NCBI GenBank assembly: GCA_944470555.2
Contig: OX104127.1
Location: forward strand, 131,441,113 to 131,505,112
Source: Heterobilharzia americana
Lineage: Eukaryota > Platyhelminthes > Trematoda > Strigeidida > Schistosomatidae
Direction of reading: 5' to 3'
Length of the DNA: 64,000 bases
Below the pieces are notes generated by a model that made no database searches, had not been told where the DNA came from, and worked only from the letters and a program-made list of their open reading frames with translations. Numbering within the stretch: the first letter of the stretch is position 1; each line of letters opens with the position of its first letter. Positions 47,502 to 59,050 of this stretch are shown one piece after another. Position numbers and translations under genes: made by a program.

Positions 47502-48189
47502 TCAACAGCTGCCACCTACGCTCACTCGATACTGAAGATCATATGGATGGTCAGAATAATGAGAATAAGCAACAGGTAACTCTGGCCTGCTAACGACTCA
47601 ACCAGGAACCCATCACCAAACAAATATACAGAAGAAAGTGGAGATGGATTGAATTGGGCATACACAGAGAAGACCGATTGAGGACATCAAGCGCCAGGTC
47701 AGGTCAGGTCAGGCCAGGCCCTGAAGTTGAACCGAAATGGCCTATGACGAGTTGGGCGTCTGAGCTGAGGGTGACATGGAGGAGATCATGTGAGGAAGAA
47801 ATGAAAGTTTGTGGTCATTTGTGGAGTCAGGTTGAAGAGACTGTAGAGAAGAGAGTGTAATGTATGCGTGCTACTGAAGCCGTATGTTCCACTGGGAACC
47901 CAGGGGACAAATAATAATAATAACACTAGGAGTTGAAATACAAGAGATTGAATTATCATTATATTTTCTCTTTATACTCTAGAAAACTGTTGTATAATTC
48001 TGTTTGTGCTTTTTCACCACAGTAGATTGAATATAGAGTGAATCTTCTCAAAACTGTATATATATTTCCTCAGTGCGTGTTAGCGCTTATGAATTGGCAC
48101 AGAGAATATCCTGGTGATTGATTTTTACTCTCGTCCCACTTCAGTACAAACGAAATTCGGTAAAAGCGTCAAGTTAGAGAGCAAAGGAA

Positions 48190-48790
48190 GATACGGTTGG
48201 GAAGGAACTGACTGCTTTGTGCAACACACTAGTCGAAAATAACTATCTCGATAAATTCATAAAGAAATACATAATTACAAAAGTGACAAGAAAAGATATT
48301 CCAACAGCCAGAAGAAAGTCAATATACATTTGAGAACGATTTAGTGGTAACGTGGTGAGCGAGATATTAATTCACAAACTACGCAGATCACTGCAGAGAA
48401 ACTTTAATGTTGGTAAGCTACAAATTTCGTTTTTCACACGCCCAAAGGTGATACCGAGACTGGAAGATGAATTGTCTACACTGGACACTTTCTATTGTGT
48501 TTATCAGTTTGACTGCTCCTATGGGACCAGTTACATCGACCGCTGCCCTACGAATTCAATTTTCCGTGCCCGTGAACACCTCACAGGGTAGTTCAGTAAA
48601 GGTGTAGTAAAGACTATTAATAAGCTGCATATTAGAACACTTGGTTGAAACGAACCCTGTGGTGGATATGAATAAGTCGTTTTCCATTCTGTACGGGGTT
48701 CCTATTTACTTCCCAAAAGGTACTCGGCTCCAAATCCTTTAGACTATAGAAACAGTAGCAATCAGGATTAAACAATCTGATTCATGTTTT
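48190..48790 (+). mobile_element. Penelope-like element, C-terminal fragment with GIY-YIG relic
   Basis: Rightward: KFIKKYIITKVTRKDIPTA (48250), then an open frame with VSEILIHKLRRSLQRNFNVG, a middle linker, and YCVYQFDCSYGTSYIDR followed by FRAREHLTG (48490-48590). The last part has the layout of the Penelope endonuclease (CVYQF.C.C...YIGRT.R...R..EHL). The YIG reads YID and stops follow. Only the C-terminal third is present. Confidence 0.75.
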
Positions 48791-48799
48791 TGAGAAGTG

Positions 48800-49896
48800 C
48801 AAATGTTACTGCTACTACTATTCTGGCCCGATTCAGAAAGCAGAAATTCCTTAGCATCCAATCCTATGTATTCTAATTTCCTAATTCTATACTATAGATA
48901 ACTGTTCATCTCTATAATCTGGAATAATTTTATCTCATTCTCCTAACTTATTTTGTCCCATAACATGAGTAATATTCCATCAAGCTATTATTCTTCAAAT
49001 TATCTTTCTTAGTTTATTTCATCCAACTTCCATAAACACCTTCCTATTGTTTCACTAAACAATCAATATATAGCACTTCACATGTCGTAAACTTGTTTAG
49101 ATAACCAGTTATTTTGAAGCGAATCTCAGTAACAGTTAATTCTATCATTAACGTTCACACAAGACCTTTCTTAATTGACCTCCTCAACTTCATAATTTTA
49201 CTAACAAACTGATAAGTTAAAGGTCAGTTTTGTTGATGCATAATCCCTCAAAACTTACATATAACTGTAGTACGTACATGAAGAACTTACCAAAAAAAAT
49301 ATTCATTGTTCACTCAAATGAATTGTTAGATCTCTGCGAGTTTTATCCATACAGTAATTCTGTGCATCTAATATCAACGTAAATGCAATACATTATGGGA
49401 TTCCTTAGATTGTTGTGCATTTTCTAGTGGTTACTCTATGAAATCAGATTCCTCGCTGGGACTTTAAAAGTGAACTGGTTACTATTGGTTAACCAATACA
49501 TGCATACAGAATCATTTCATTCAGTATAATAAAGCCTTACTAAGGGTAGGCTATTTTTATCTTATCCGTTTTCATGTGAATTTTATTTACTGAAATGCTA
49601 TTTATCCCAAATATATACTTTTAAGTTGATTGAAGCAATGAAAATTCCGTAATCTAAAATGAACATTTCACCAGAAAATTGAAGGTAAAAAATAAAATAT
49701 CGAAAAGATGCTGGTTAATGCATCACATAATGGAATGTAGATCACGAGGTAAAATATATGTGAAAGCAAAACTGCTTCACGACCAGATTCAACTAAAGGT
49801 TATTAGTCCTGCTGCCAACGAGACTAAGCTTTACCTATTCCTTCTTTTAACTAAGGACAGTCTGACCAACCAAAAGCAGTTTCATATAACCTACCG
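48800..49896. other. Rest of the spacer between the arms, AT-rich
   Basis: No gene or repeat recognised. A 102-codon plus frame (49679-49987) crosses into the arm and is taken as chance. Confidence 0.4.
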
Positions 49897-50738
49897 TTAT
49901 TATTTGTCCCCTGGGTTCCCAGTGGAATATAGGGCTTCACAATCACGCCTACATTACACTCTCTTCTCTACAGTCTCTTCAACCTGACTCCACAAATGAC
50001 CACAAACTTTCATTTCTTCCTCACATGATCTCCTCCATGTCACCCTCAGCTCAGACGCCCAACTCGTCATAGGCCATTTCGGTTCAACTTCAGGGCCTGG
50101 CCTGGCCTGGCCTGACCTGGCGCTTGATGTCCTCAATCGGTCTTCTCTGTGTATGCCCAATTCAATCCATCTCCACTTTCTTCTGTATATTTGTTTGGTG
50201 ATGGGTTCCTGGTTGAGTCGTTAGCAGGCCAGAGTTACCTGTTGCTTATTCTCATTATTCTGACCATCCATATGATCTTCAGTATCGAGTGAGCGTAGGT
50301 GGCAGCTGTTGATGTGTGTGTGTGTGTGTGTGTGTTAGTTTGTTGGAAATGCTTTTCGTAACTCGCCGCCAAGTCTCTCAACCATCACATAGAAGCACTG
50401 ACTTACTTGACTGAATTAGTGTTGAAAATCTGGATGTTGTTCACGCTTCATGCTGAGTGTAGTATAGTGTAGTGTAGTGTAGTGTAGTGTAGTGTAGTGT
50501 AGTGTAGTGTAGTGTAGTGTAGTGTAGTGAAGTAGATCTCCACACTGGTTTCAGATTGATGATGGCCTGTCTTGACGTCTTTCCGATTCTGGCTTTGACG
50601 TCCTCATCTGTGTCTGTGCCACCTGTAGTTGAAACGATGCTGCCCAGCCTGGGTAGGTGGTAGGTGAAAGAGACTACTTCCTTTAGGTTTCTTTCGGTGG
50701 TGGTGATTGATGCTTGTTGTTCCTGTCGTTGTTGTCGC

Positions 50739-50783
<45 letters not shown>

Positions 50784-52030
50784 CACTGTTGTTGTTGTTG
50801 TTGTTGATGGTTGGGTATCTTCATCACCTCCGTCTTCTCTACATTCACCTTAAGGAAGTCCCGTCTTCTCTACCTTGCCTCTTCCGTCAACTTGTTGGTT
50901 TCTGCCTGTAGATCTTTGAGTTTATGCAACAAGACATTAGGCATAAATCATCATCATCATCATCATCATCATAGGCGGCGGCGGCGGTGGCGGCGGCGAA
51001 ATCCAAACCTTCTTCTGGGGTCTTCTCATCCGTCCAGCCAGCGTATGCCAATCTTCTCGCCACTCACAGTTTGTTACATGATCCAGTCCAGTCCATTCCA
51101 GTACAGTTGACCACAATCAGGAAGATGATTGGTGATAGAAGGCGGCAATCTTGTCTTACTCCTGTCTTCACTTCAAAGGCGTCACTCAGCTTTCCATTGT
51201 GAATCACTTCGCATGTGGCGTCGTCATCCATCATATAGTTGTTGAATGAGATTGATAAATGTTTGTGGCAGTGAGACTGTGGTGTTGAAGGAGCAGCTGC
51301 CAAATTACTTCTCGGTCGAGGCTGTCGAAGTTCTCTTCAAAGTCGATGAAGTTGAGGTAAGATAGAGAGTTGACTGGCATTCTATACTGTGTTCTATGAT
51401 GATGCGTAGCTGAGTGTAGCGCTGCAATTTGGTCCGCACATGATTTGTTGTTCCTGAAGCTGGCCAGCCAGCCAGCCAGCCAACCAGCCTGTTCCGGTCG
51501 TAATTTTGAAGCTAGCGCATCCTTTAGTTTCCCCAGGATGATGTGGTTGAATATTTTGCTTGGGTTGGACACCAGCATGATTCCCCGCCAGTTCTTGCGG
51601 AGACTTGGGTCGCACTTCTTTTCGAGTTTGTCAAGGTAGCCCTTCTTCCAGTCAGTGAGAAGGTACCCTTCATTCCTTGCAAACCTTCTGCAATAGCGGT
51701 GTGAGGACGTCCGATGTTGTCTCTGTGTCTAGTTTCAGTGCTTCTCGAGGAATTCCATTTGGTCGTGCTGCTTTCCCTGATTTCAGCAGGTTTATGGAGA
51801 TCTGAACTTCACTTCTGCTTTTGTTGGAGGGGTTGTGTTCACTGGTAATTCTGTGGCTGGGCTGCCGGTGGTATTTCTGGACGAGTTGCAGGTGGTGGTG
51901 GTAGTGGTCGATTCAAGAGTTTTTTGAAGTGGTCAGGCGATTGTTTCCTTTGTTTCTTCTTCTTTGGTAACTAGGTTGCCTTCACTATCTTTCATTTGTT
52001 TCGTTGAGTTGGTTTTTTTCGGGACAGTAG
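49897..52030 (-). mobile_element. LINE family 2 in right arm, RT to 3' end, microsatellite-invaded
   Basis: Same content and lesions as the left-arm copy, read leftward. Between 52030 and 52320 lies about 290 bases that do not match the family and replace part of the EN-RT linker. Confidence 0.85.
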
Positions 52031-52320
52031 TTCCTAGTGTTACTCATCTTTGAATTGCATAATTTAAGATAAGGAAGTTATAAACGAAGAATCCACTGGT
52101 TTTATGAATACTACATGTTATTTCATGGTCAGCTGTTTTTATCGCTAGTAGAGTATTCCTTTTTGCGATTTCGTGAGATGAAAAGTAGTTTTTGACACCG
52201 AACGGAGTGCTACAATTTGTATTAGAATGAGTTTCCGAACCAGTGAGAAGTTCTCCACCATTGGAAAACAGTTAATCAACAATTCCCCAACCTTTTCAAG
52301 CTCTCCAATTTATAGCAATA
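49897..52320 (-). repeat. Right arm of the 2.4-kb inverted duplication
   Basis: Mirror of 45483-47917. Unlike the left arm, its outer edge (52320) meets more LINE family 2 sequence in the same orientation, so the right arm is more likely to be the ancestral location. Confidence 0.95.
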
Positions 52321-52321
52321 C

Positions 52322-53371
52322 ACTACGGATACTAAAGCCTTTCAACTTGATTTTCAGGCTTGCTTGCACTATGTGGTGAGTTTTATGAACCTACCTTTGC
52401 TCCTCTTCTTGTTCGTCTGTGGAGTAGGCTGCGTATCCATTTCTTTGAGATTGAGATGAAGTCGTTGTGATTTTTAGGGTTTATATTTGGTGAAATCCAT
52501 GTCGCTTTTTGTTTTTACACACTACCTCCAACCCCCAAATCGTTGAATGCGCACAAATCTGCAAATATTTCTCCATTCTCATTCATCTCACTAAATGCTT
52601 CTCGACCCATGATCAGTTCTCTTCCTGCGTTGTCCACTCCTAGTTTGGCATTCATGTCATCCACTAGGATTTTGATGTCGCCATCCTGGGTGGCGTCTTG
52701 TCCAGTACTGATTACAGTTGTCTGTTGAATTTCTACTTCTTCTTTTGACGCACGTTACTTGTATGTGTGTAGCGGAGCATTAAATAATTGTGACTTTCCT
52801 TCCATTTGAGTTGAACCTTTCTGTCATGATCCTGGGGGAGACTGGTTCCTACTGCATGAAAGCCTTCGATGCTGTTGGGGACATCATGATAGCCACTCGA
52901 AAAATCAGTGTGTTCGTGATTGTCGTCTGGGTGACAATATCACAGTAGATTATTGACTCTCTAGTTGACAGTTAGATTGCACTTCTATTCCATCTACTTT
53001 CGCATATTCTCAGCCTAGCGCTTCTATGCTATACCTTCTCATCTCTTTTGTAATCTGGACGGCCTTGGTAGGTTCATACATGGTGTGGACATTCCAGGTC
53101 CCCAATCTTACTTTCGCTTTCATCGAGAGAAGAGTAGGCATATCAGCCGATTGGCTTCCTGAATGCTTCCACCAACTGGCATTATTTCGTCCCTCCGACT
53201 CCACCGAGGAATAAGTTTGTTTTCATGTTTTATAATTTCTTCGCCCTTTGAAGTTTCTGTAGCAGCTGGATTGGTTTTACGGGGTAGGGTTGCCAGCTCT
53301 ATACCCAACCATCCCTGTTTATCCGGGTTTAGGACCGGCTAGTAACTAGTGAACTAGTTAACCATGTAAGG
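52322..53371 (-). mobile_element. LINE family 2, 5' UTR and EN domain
   Basis: Reading leftward from a 5' end shared with two other copies (CCTTACATGGTTAACTAG). The EN domain runs VRLGTWNVHTMYEPTKAV (53100), KILVDDMNAKLGVDNAGREL (52670), GREAFSEMNENGEIFADLC (52590), LGVGGSVC and a decayed THH box (52370). Two frameshifts. It probably belongs to the same insertion as the right-arm RT, interrupted at 52320. Confidence 0.85.
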
Positions 53372-54157
53372 TTTTCCGATAACTTGATCAACACTAATAT
53401 TTATGAAGTGTAATGCTTGTGAAATCCTATTCATTCACCTTCCAGTTTTGATTTCCAGACTGCCTCTTGTTTTTGTTGCCAACCTCTACCGCTTTTCAGG
53501 TATCTTTTATTATTGAATATAAGTACATCCTGTGTACTTGTTGAGTCATCGGCCCACTATTTCTCTTCCTCTTTTGACTTCCAGATTCTCTTGGACACAT
53601 CCAAACTTACACTGTTCTACGCGGCCACTCCAATAACATACCTACCTACAGGCTAGACGAAAACCTATCAACAGCTAATCGTTACTAGTGCTTTTAGATC
53701 TGGATATCACCTATTTAGTTGGGTTTACTAATTCGCTGTCTACTAATAACACTCCTTCGTGTTACTGATGAGTTCTTTTTGTAATCATTTTGATATATGG
53801 TACTGATTCAACCTTTAGGTTTTATATATTTGTTCATTAGGTTGACAATGTCGACTCTGCTTTTGTCAGTAAGCGAGTTGTATATTTACCCGAAATGTCT
53901 GCAGCCAATTTCATATTTCATTATTAGCAATGTTTCTATTGACTGACCAAATAAAATATCAATCTTACTGTGTAATCACAAAGATTTATTATTCATTAAG
54001 CATCTTGTACAGTAGTTTTAATTAAGCAACGAAGTCGAAGAACTTGAAATTTTGTATCCTACTGTACTCGTTCAAATGTATATACACTAACATGTAATTC
54101 ATAACTTACGCCAGAACAGAAATAACCTTGAATTGCAAAATGTACAAAGAAATAGAC
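53372..54157. other. AT-rich spacer, nothing recognised
   Basis: No repeat or coding signal seen. If the candidate exon to its right is real, this would be its downstream intron. Confidence 0.4.
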
Positions 54158-54171
54158 TTACGATGGTGTTA

Positions 54172-54397
54172 ATTGTTGCAGAATAGTTGATCTTATTGTA
54201 TTCTTGGACTCTTCATCGAACTTGTCTAGAGTATCAGCAGTATTTAATGATTTCTCATCTGAAATCATATTTAAGTATTTTATAACGTGTTTGTTGAGTT
54301 GAAGATCCAGGAATGAATCAGATGAAAAAATTGACCTTTCTGGTTGCCATATATCCTGTTGACTATTTGATGAATCTTCACTCAGATAAAACAACAC
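54172..54397 (-). CDS. Candidate coding exon of an unidentified gene
   Basis: An open minus frame of up to 75 codons that ends exactly at a strong donor (CCATC|GTAAGT, 54171 downward). The translated part, including SIFSSDSFLDLQLNKHVIKY and DTLDKFDEESKNTI, has a natural amino-acid mix and no transposon motif. The left end may be an ATG (54397) or a weak acceptor near 54384. The SF..L.LN..V..L pattern is faintly like the Q-motif lead of DEAD-box helicases, but that is too weak for a name. No partner exon was found. Confidence 0.4.
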
Positions 54398-54599
54398 ATA
54401 GATACAAATGAAGTATAATAACTGCTTAGTAAATTATATAGCATTTGTTATAGGCAGTTTGTCACATCAATGAAACCAATCATATCTCCTATATAAAAAG
54501 TAACAGAACTGACCTTTAGATCAGCTGTAATATTATACGTTTAAGAATGAGTTAGCGCGAAGTTTTGAAGCTAAGTTTCTACTTACCAGTATTCATCAG

Positions 54600-54740
54600 A
54601 AAAGTGTGCATGTAACACTGATAAAAGCTCATGTTCTCTCAAAGACTTTAACCTACACGACCTATTGTTAGAGTCAGAGACTGTGCCACTAAGCTATAAG
54701 GGTCACAACCGGTCTCCTATGTCTTTGGCTCATCTACAAA
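54600..54740 (-). repeat. Possible tRNA-derived SINE fragment
   Basis: Minus strand has TAGCTTAGTGGCACAG (A-box-like) and, about 45 bases on, GTAGGTTAAAGTC (poor B box), in the layout of the SINEs at 59 kb but without the hammerhead-like core. Confidence 0.35.
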
Positions 54741-55337
54741 AGTTGATTATTGGTTGATAATTGATATAACTAGTGTATCCTATGTACAGAATGCCTTTAA
54801 AAAAAGCACGATGTCACCATTATGACTTGATTGAAAAATAATTTCCAGTACAAATCGGAAGTTAGTTGAGTAAGATTACAAGGGATTGAGAACAAATTTG
54901 TTTTAGAATGGTCAAATTTCATTTAGACAAACACTTTAGAAAAACTATTTTGTGAACAGCAAAATGAAAAAAAGCAGTTCACGCAATAAAACTCAGATCT
55001 GATAGAGGTTTAATGCATTAATTACATTCTATGATATGATTTTTAAGAGGAAAGATATCCTAACCTTACTTTTAAACTTACTATTACGTTTGTTTGTGTA
55101 GACGGATAACTAAGTCTGGTTACGAGGTTATCAATTCTCCTTATTTAACCTCTTTGAAAAGAATCTACCTAGATATCAGACAACCTGAAAATGTATGTTG
55201 TTAAAGTCTGATAGAGACTCAAATACGAGTACGATTCAAACCTGATCGCATGATATAGATGGTAAAATCCAGTAGCTGTCATGATTACTGTCAAAAGAAT
55301 ATTTCAATAGGAAGTGATATGGTTGATCCCATTCTTA
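54740..55337. other. AT-rich spacer, nothing recognised
   Basis: No frame, repeat or RNA gene recognised. Confidence 0.4.
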
Positions 55338-55492
55338 GTGAGAAAATAAAGTTTACCAAGGTAGGTGTAGTTTGTAAGAACAAATTATTTTGGTACACAT
55401 ACAGGTGGTTTCAATTTGTGTGAGACTATCGCTTCTGCGAATCTCAGTATGCGTGCCTGACTGCTTTTGCATAGAACTTTGAAGGCTGTTTG
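55338..55492 (+). repeat. Left inverted repeat of the Penelope-like element
   Basis: Begins GTGAGAAAATAAAGTTTACC and pairs with 56454-56606 at roughly 88 percent. Confidence 0.85.
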
Positions 55493-56453
55493 AATATGCC
55501 TCTTCTGACCTTTCCCTATAATATTGTTAGCTATAGTTGATGATGTAGCTATGGGTAGTCCATAAGGACCATTATTAGCCGATATTTATACAGCACATAC
55601 CGAAAATCTAGCTAGTGATCTCATCGCCAAATTTTCTCTTTACACGAGATATGTTGATGACATCCTTGTGATTTGTTAGAGACATGAGGATACAGTTTGT
55701 CTACTAAAGAGACTTAACACCTTGCAAACTCATACCAGTCTGACTTATAAGAAAGAGAATGATAATCATCTCCTATTCTTAGACATACTCCTGAGTCGAC
55801 GAGAAGATGTTCAATAAGACGATCAGTTTACAGAAAGTTTACATGGGCAGGACAATACCTGAATTTTCAGTTTTGTCCGATCCAATACCGGCAAGATATA
55901 GTTAAATTCCCATTTAATAGGATCTATCATATCGGTACATCAGATAAGAACAAGGAAAATATCAAATTACTAACCAGAACACTTATGGAAAATGGATATC
56001 CTTTCAAGTTTATAGACTGTTGTAGAAGTCAGGTAGCACCAAAGTCAACTCTATACACGGTTCCTAAGAAAAGCCTCCATATCACTCTACCATCAAGAGG
56101 GCAGCTGCATAATATAATTTTGAGATGTAGGCTAACATCAGCCATTAAGAAAACATATAACGGAGCTAATCTTGTCATTGTGGAAAAAACAAAACACATG
56201 TTTCACCACAAACCTAAACATTGCATCAAAGATTACGTCACATCCCACTGTGTTTACCAATTTACATGTGTGTGTGTGACCACATATACATAGCGAGCGG
56301 TAATCGAACCATGGAGTTGAGGGTGAGAGAACATGTACTTAAATGGCTTTAAAAACAGTGGGAGTGTGAGTCTATGATAAGGGCAGGTGGAAGACAACTT
56401 TCTTCATCCATAGCTCAACATATTATCAAAACAGGTGAGAAAACTAATACTTA

Positions 56454-56606
56454 GAAAGCTTTCAAAGATCTATACAGAAACAGTCAGGCACGCACACTGA
56501 GATCCGCAGAAACGATAGTCTCACATAAATTGCAACCACCTGTATATGTACTAAAACAATTTGGTTTTACAAACTACACCTACCTTGGTAAACTTTATTT
56601 TCTCAC
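56454..56606 (-). repeat. Right inverted repeat of the Penelope-like element
   Basis: Reverse complement of 55338-55492. It follows the coding part, as the 3' non-coding end of the element would. Confidence 0.85.
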
Positions 56607-57660
56607 CCTGATTATGGTCAGCTATGTCACTTTTTCTTTTTCTTCTCATCTTACTGTATTTTAATCCCCTAATGTCGAAATTGTTAAATTTGTCCTCCCA
56701 CTCTTCAGTTTAATATAAATTAACTTGATAAGTAAATGTGTGATGGGATTGTTCGAAATGTATTGCTCAAATACATCACACCACATTGTTCAGATAAACT
56801 TCGTCTTCTAATTACACTCTAATAATCCTTAGCAGTACCATTTAGTTCGAGTGAGCTGATAAATTCTGTGTATTCTGAACAATTTGCTGGAGTTAAATTT
56901 ATCCTAGTACGGTAATTATTGGATCAGCATCAAATGTCGAAGATTATCATAATGTTCTGTTGAAGGAACATCTGTCAATAGGTGTAACGCTTATTCTTCA
57001 TCGCACGTCTTTAAAAGCTTCTCATCATAAGATAATATATCACCCAAAAATTATGTGTTTGTGTGTAGAGGTGACTGGCATCTACCATGAAGCCAAACAA
57101 AATGTTGAAAGATCGTGTTCATTTTGAAAAAAATAGGTTTTCTTAATAATTCTGATTCTATATATTCCTCTAAAGGTTCTACGGAAAAATATTGATTCGA
57201 AGAAAGCATTTATTTCCGTTGATACTGGATTTTTCTCTCTAGCAAACAGTTAGTTAGTGGGGTCATTAAGGAAAAACTGCGAGTTTTGATCCCTTCAAAA
57301 TTCGATGGTATGAAACTGGTTAAGTATCATGGTTTTGAGAAGAGACTGTAATCCAACTATCATTTCAATGCTTCACTATTTAATCAATTCTAATCAAACA
57401 ACTCCAACAAAGTATTTTTCAAAGAAAAATTTAGGAAACTGAGTTCTGCATTTTAACAGGACTATGAATTCAATGCTTGTTCACGGAGAAGATACAAAAA
57501 ATTTACTCATTAACACCTGAAATCTACATGCTAAAAGAGCATGGTCAATGTGTAATTTTGTTACGAACTTCATTTCCTAGCAAGTTGCCTTATTCTTCTA
57601 GTTTTAGACGTTCACTTTTATCATTTCTACATAGGCTCATCCATAAAACAGTGAATACTA
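56607..57660. other. AT-rich spacer, nothing recognised
   Basis: No convincing frame. The long plus frame at 57477-57875 runs antisense into the next LINE and is a shadow. Confidence 0.4.
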
Positions 57661-58400
57661 TTATTTTTTTCCCTTGGGTTCCTAGTAGAACATACGGCTT
57701 CAGTAGCACGCCTACATTACACTCTCTTCTCTACAGTCTCTTCAACCAGGCGCCACGACCGTCCACAAACTTTCATTTCTTCCTCACACGATCTCCTCCA
57801 TGTCACCCTCAGATCAGACGCCCAACTCGTCGTAGGCCATTTCGGTTCAAATTGAGGGCATGGCCTGGCGCGTGATGTCCTCAATCGGTCTTCTCTGTGT
57901 ATGCCCAATTCAATCCATCTCCACTTTCTTCTGTATATTTGTTTGGTGATGGGTTCCTGGTTGAGTCGTTAGCAGGCCAGAGTTACCTGTTGCTTATTCT
58001 CATTATTCTGACCATCCATATGATCTTCAGTATCGAGTGAGCGTAGGTGGCAGCTGTTGATGTGTGTGTGTGTGTGTGTGTGTGTAGTTTGTTGGAAATG
58101 CTTTTCGTGACGCGCCAAGTTTCTGAACCATATGTAGTGCGGACATTCCATGTCCCCATCCTTACTTTCTCTTTCATCGAGAGAAGACACATCGGCCGAC
58201 TGGCTTCCCGAAGGGTTTCACCAATCGGCGTCATTTCGTCTTTTCGATTCCAGTGAGGAATATTTTCTTTGTGTTTTGAAGTTTCTTTAGGGATTCGATT
58301 GGTTTTACGTCCTAGGGTTGCTAGCCCTATGCCCAACCTTCCCTGTTTATCCGGGCTTAGGACCGGCTAGTAACTAGTGAACTAGTTAACCAGGCGAGGT
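57661..58400 (-). mobile_element. LINE family 2, internally deleted 740-base derivative
   Basis: Has both ends of the family: the 5' end with the palindrome (58371-58388) and UTR, and the 3' end AACCCAAGGGAAAAAAATAA. The coding part starts like EN (VRMGTWNVRTTYG, 58170-58140) and passes directly into the RT C-terminus (SETWRVTKSISNKL), skipping about 2.2 kb. It then carries (CA)n and WRRSCEEEMKVCG. The join falls at TATGGTT, which resembles both parent sites. Confidence 0.85.
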
Positions 58401-59050
58401 TATAAAGTAGTGAAACCGCTGTAAAATGTTATATTCAGAAGAAATTACTTTGTCGATCCCCATATACTTTTTATCACCATCGTTGCATAAAATATTGTGT
58501 TTCATCTTCTCTTTTTGTTGAAACCATTTAGCATTTTGTTCTTGACAAGTTTACTTATGATGCTTCAGTGATTTTTGTATCCAAAACCACGATTGTCTGG
58601 CTTAGAAAGATTATTTAGGCTAGCAACTCGGGGGTTAATAGTTTGACTCTTTTGGTGACCCATGATCGTTGTCAGCATAAACCATCATTACTGCAAATCC
58701 AGACTGCCAACCGAGAACCGAACTTAGTATTATCTATTCTTTTCGAGTTCATGTTTTAAATAATATTGTAATCCATAGTTAAGAATAGTAAGAATTTGCC
58801 AAAATTTCAAACTGGTTAATATAAGATTGATGGAGGTACCCTCAATGCTTATTCTTAGTTAAATGTTTTTGAAAGTTGATATGAAAAAGTAACTTATCAG
58901 TTAAACATATGCGCAAATACTAATTCAAGTAGTTAACAGGTTAATGATTCTTATGGTAGACTTAATATTTTCATTAGTTTGTCGATTATCATAAAAATAC
59001 TATACTTTAAAGCAATTTTCCTCAAAGATCGATGTTTGTTAGAAGCACTG
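58401..59050. other. AT-rich spacer, nothing recognised
   Basis: No frame or repeat recognised until the SINE at about 59.05 kb. Confidence 0.4.

Larger units (their letters stand above)
45483..47917 (+). repeat. Left arm of a 2.4-kb inverted duplication
   Basis: Reverse complement of 49897-52320. Non-repeat parts look essentially identical, including every frameshift in the LINE carried inside; only microsatellite lengths differ. The spacer is 1979 bases. Arm edges are sharp: TATTGC at 45483 and ATAATAA at 47917. Confidence 0.95.
45790..47917 (+). mobile_element. LINE family 2 in left arm, RT to 3' end, microsatellite-invaded
   Basis: Rightward RT remnant: KSGKAARPNGIPREAL (46020), RKNWRGIM-like block (46210), LRPEQAGWLAGWLA with a GGCT expansion (46300), YLNFIDFEENFDSLDREVIW (46440), VRQDCRLLSPIIFLIVV (46640), then a simple-repeat run where FADDLCLM should be (46805-46870), VNVEKTEVMKIPN (46960), (CAA)n, (CACTA)n, (CA)n, and the C-terminal WRRSCEEEMKVCG (47780). 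It ends in AATAATAATAA. It lacks the EN domain. Confidence 0.85.
55338..56606 (+). mobile_element. Penelope-like element bounded by inverted repeats
   Basis: Central coding remnant reads rightward: GPLLADIYTAHTEN (55570), IAKFSLYTRYVDDILVIC (55630) with the RT catalytic YVDD intact, NDNHLLFLDILLSRRED (55760), an open block from KLLTRTLMENGYPFKF to TSAIKKTYNGANLVIVEK (55960-56200), then CIKDYVTSHCVYQFTC (56220), the start of the GIY-YIG endonuclease. Frameshifts and stops break it. Both edges carry an inverted repeat of about 153 bases. Penelope elements typically have such inverted terminal pieces. Confidence 0.8.

Noticed and set aside
50604..50786. Poly-Thr and poly-Leu frames around 50.6-50.9 kb
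   Set aside because: Translations of the (CAA)n/(TTG)n repeat; no coding evidence.
54172..54397. DEAD-box helicase Q-motif assignment for the orphan exon
   Set aside because: Only a loose F..L.L pattern; no GSGKT or DEAD exon found nearby.
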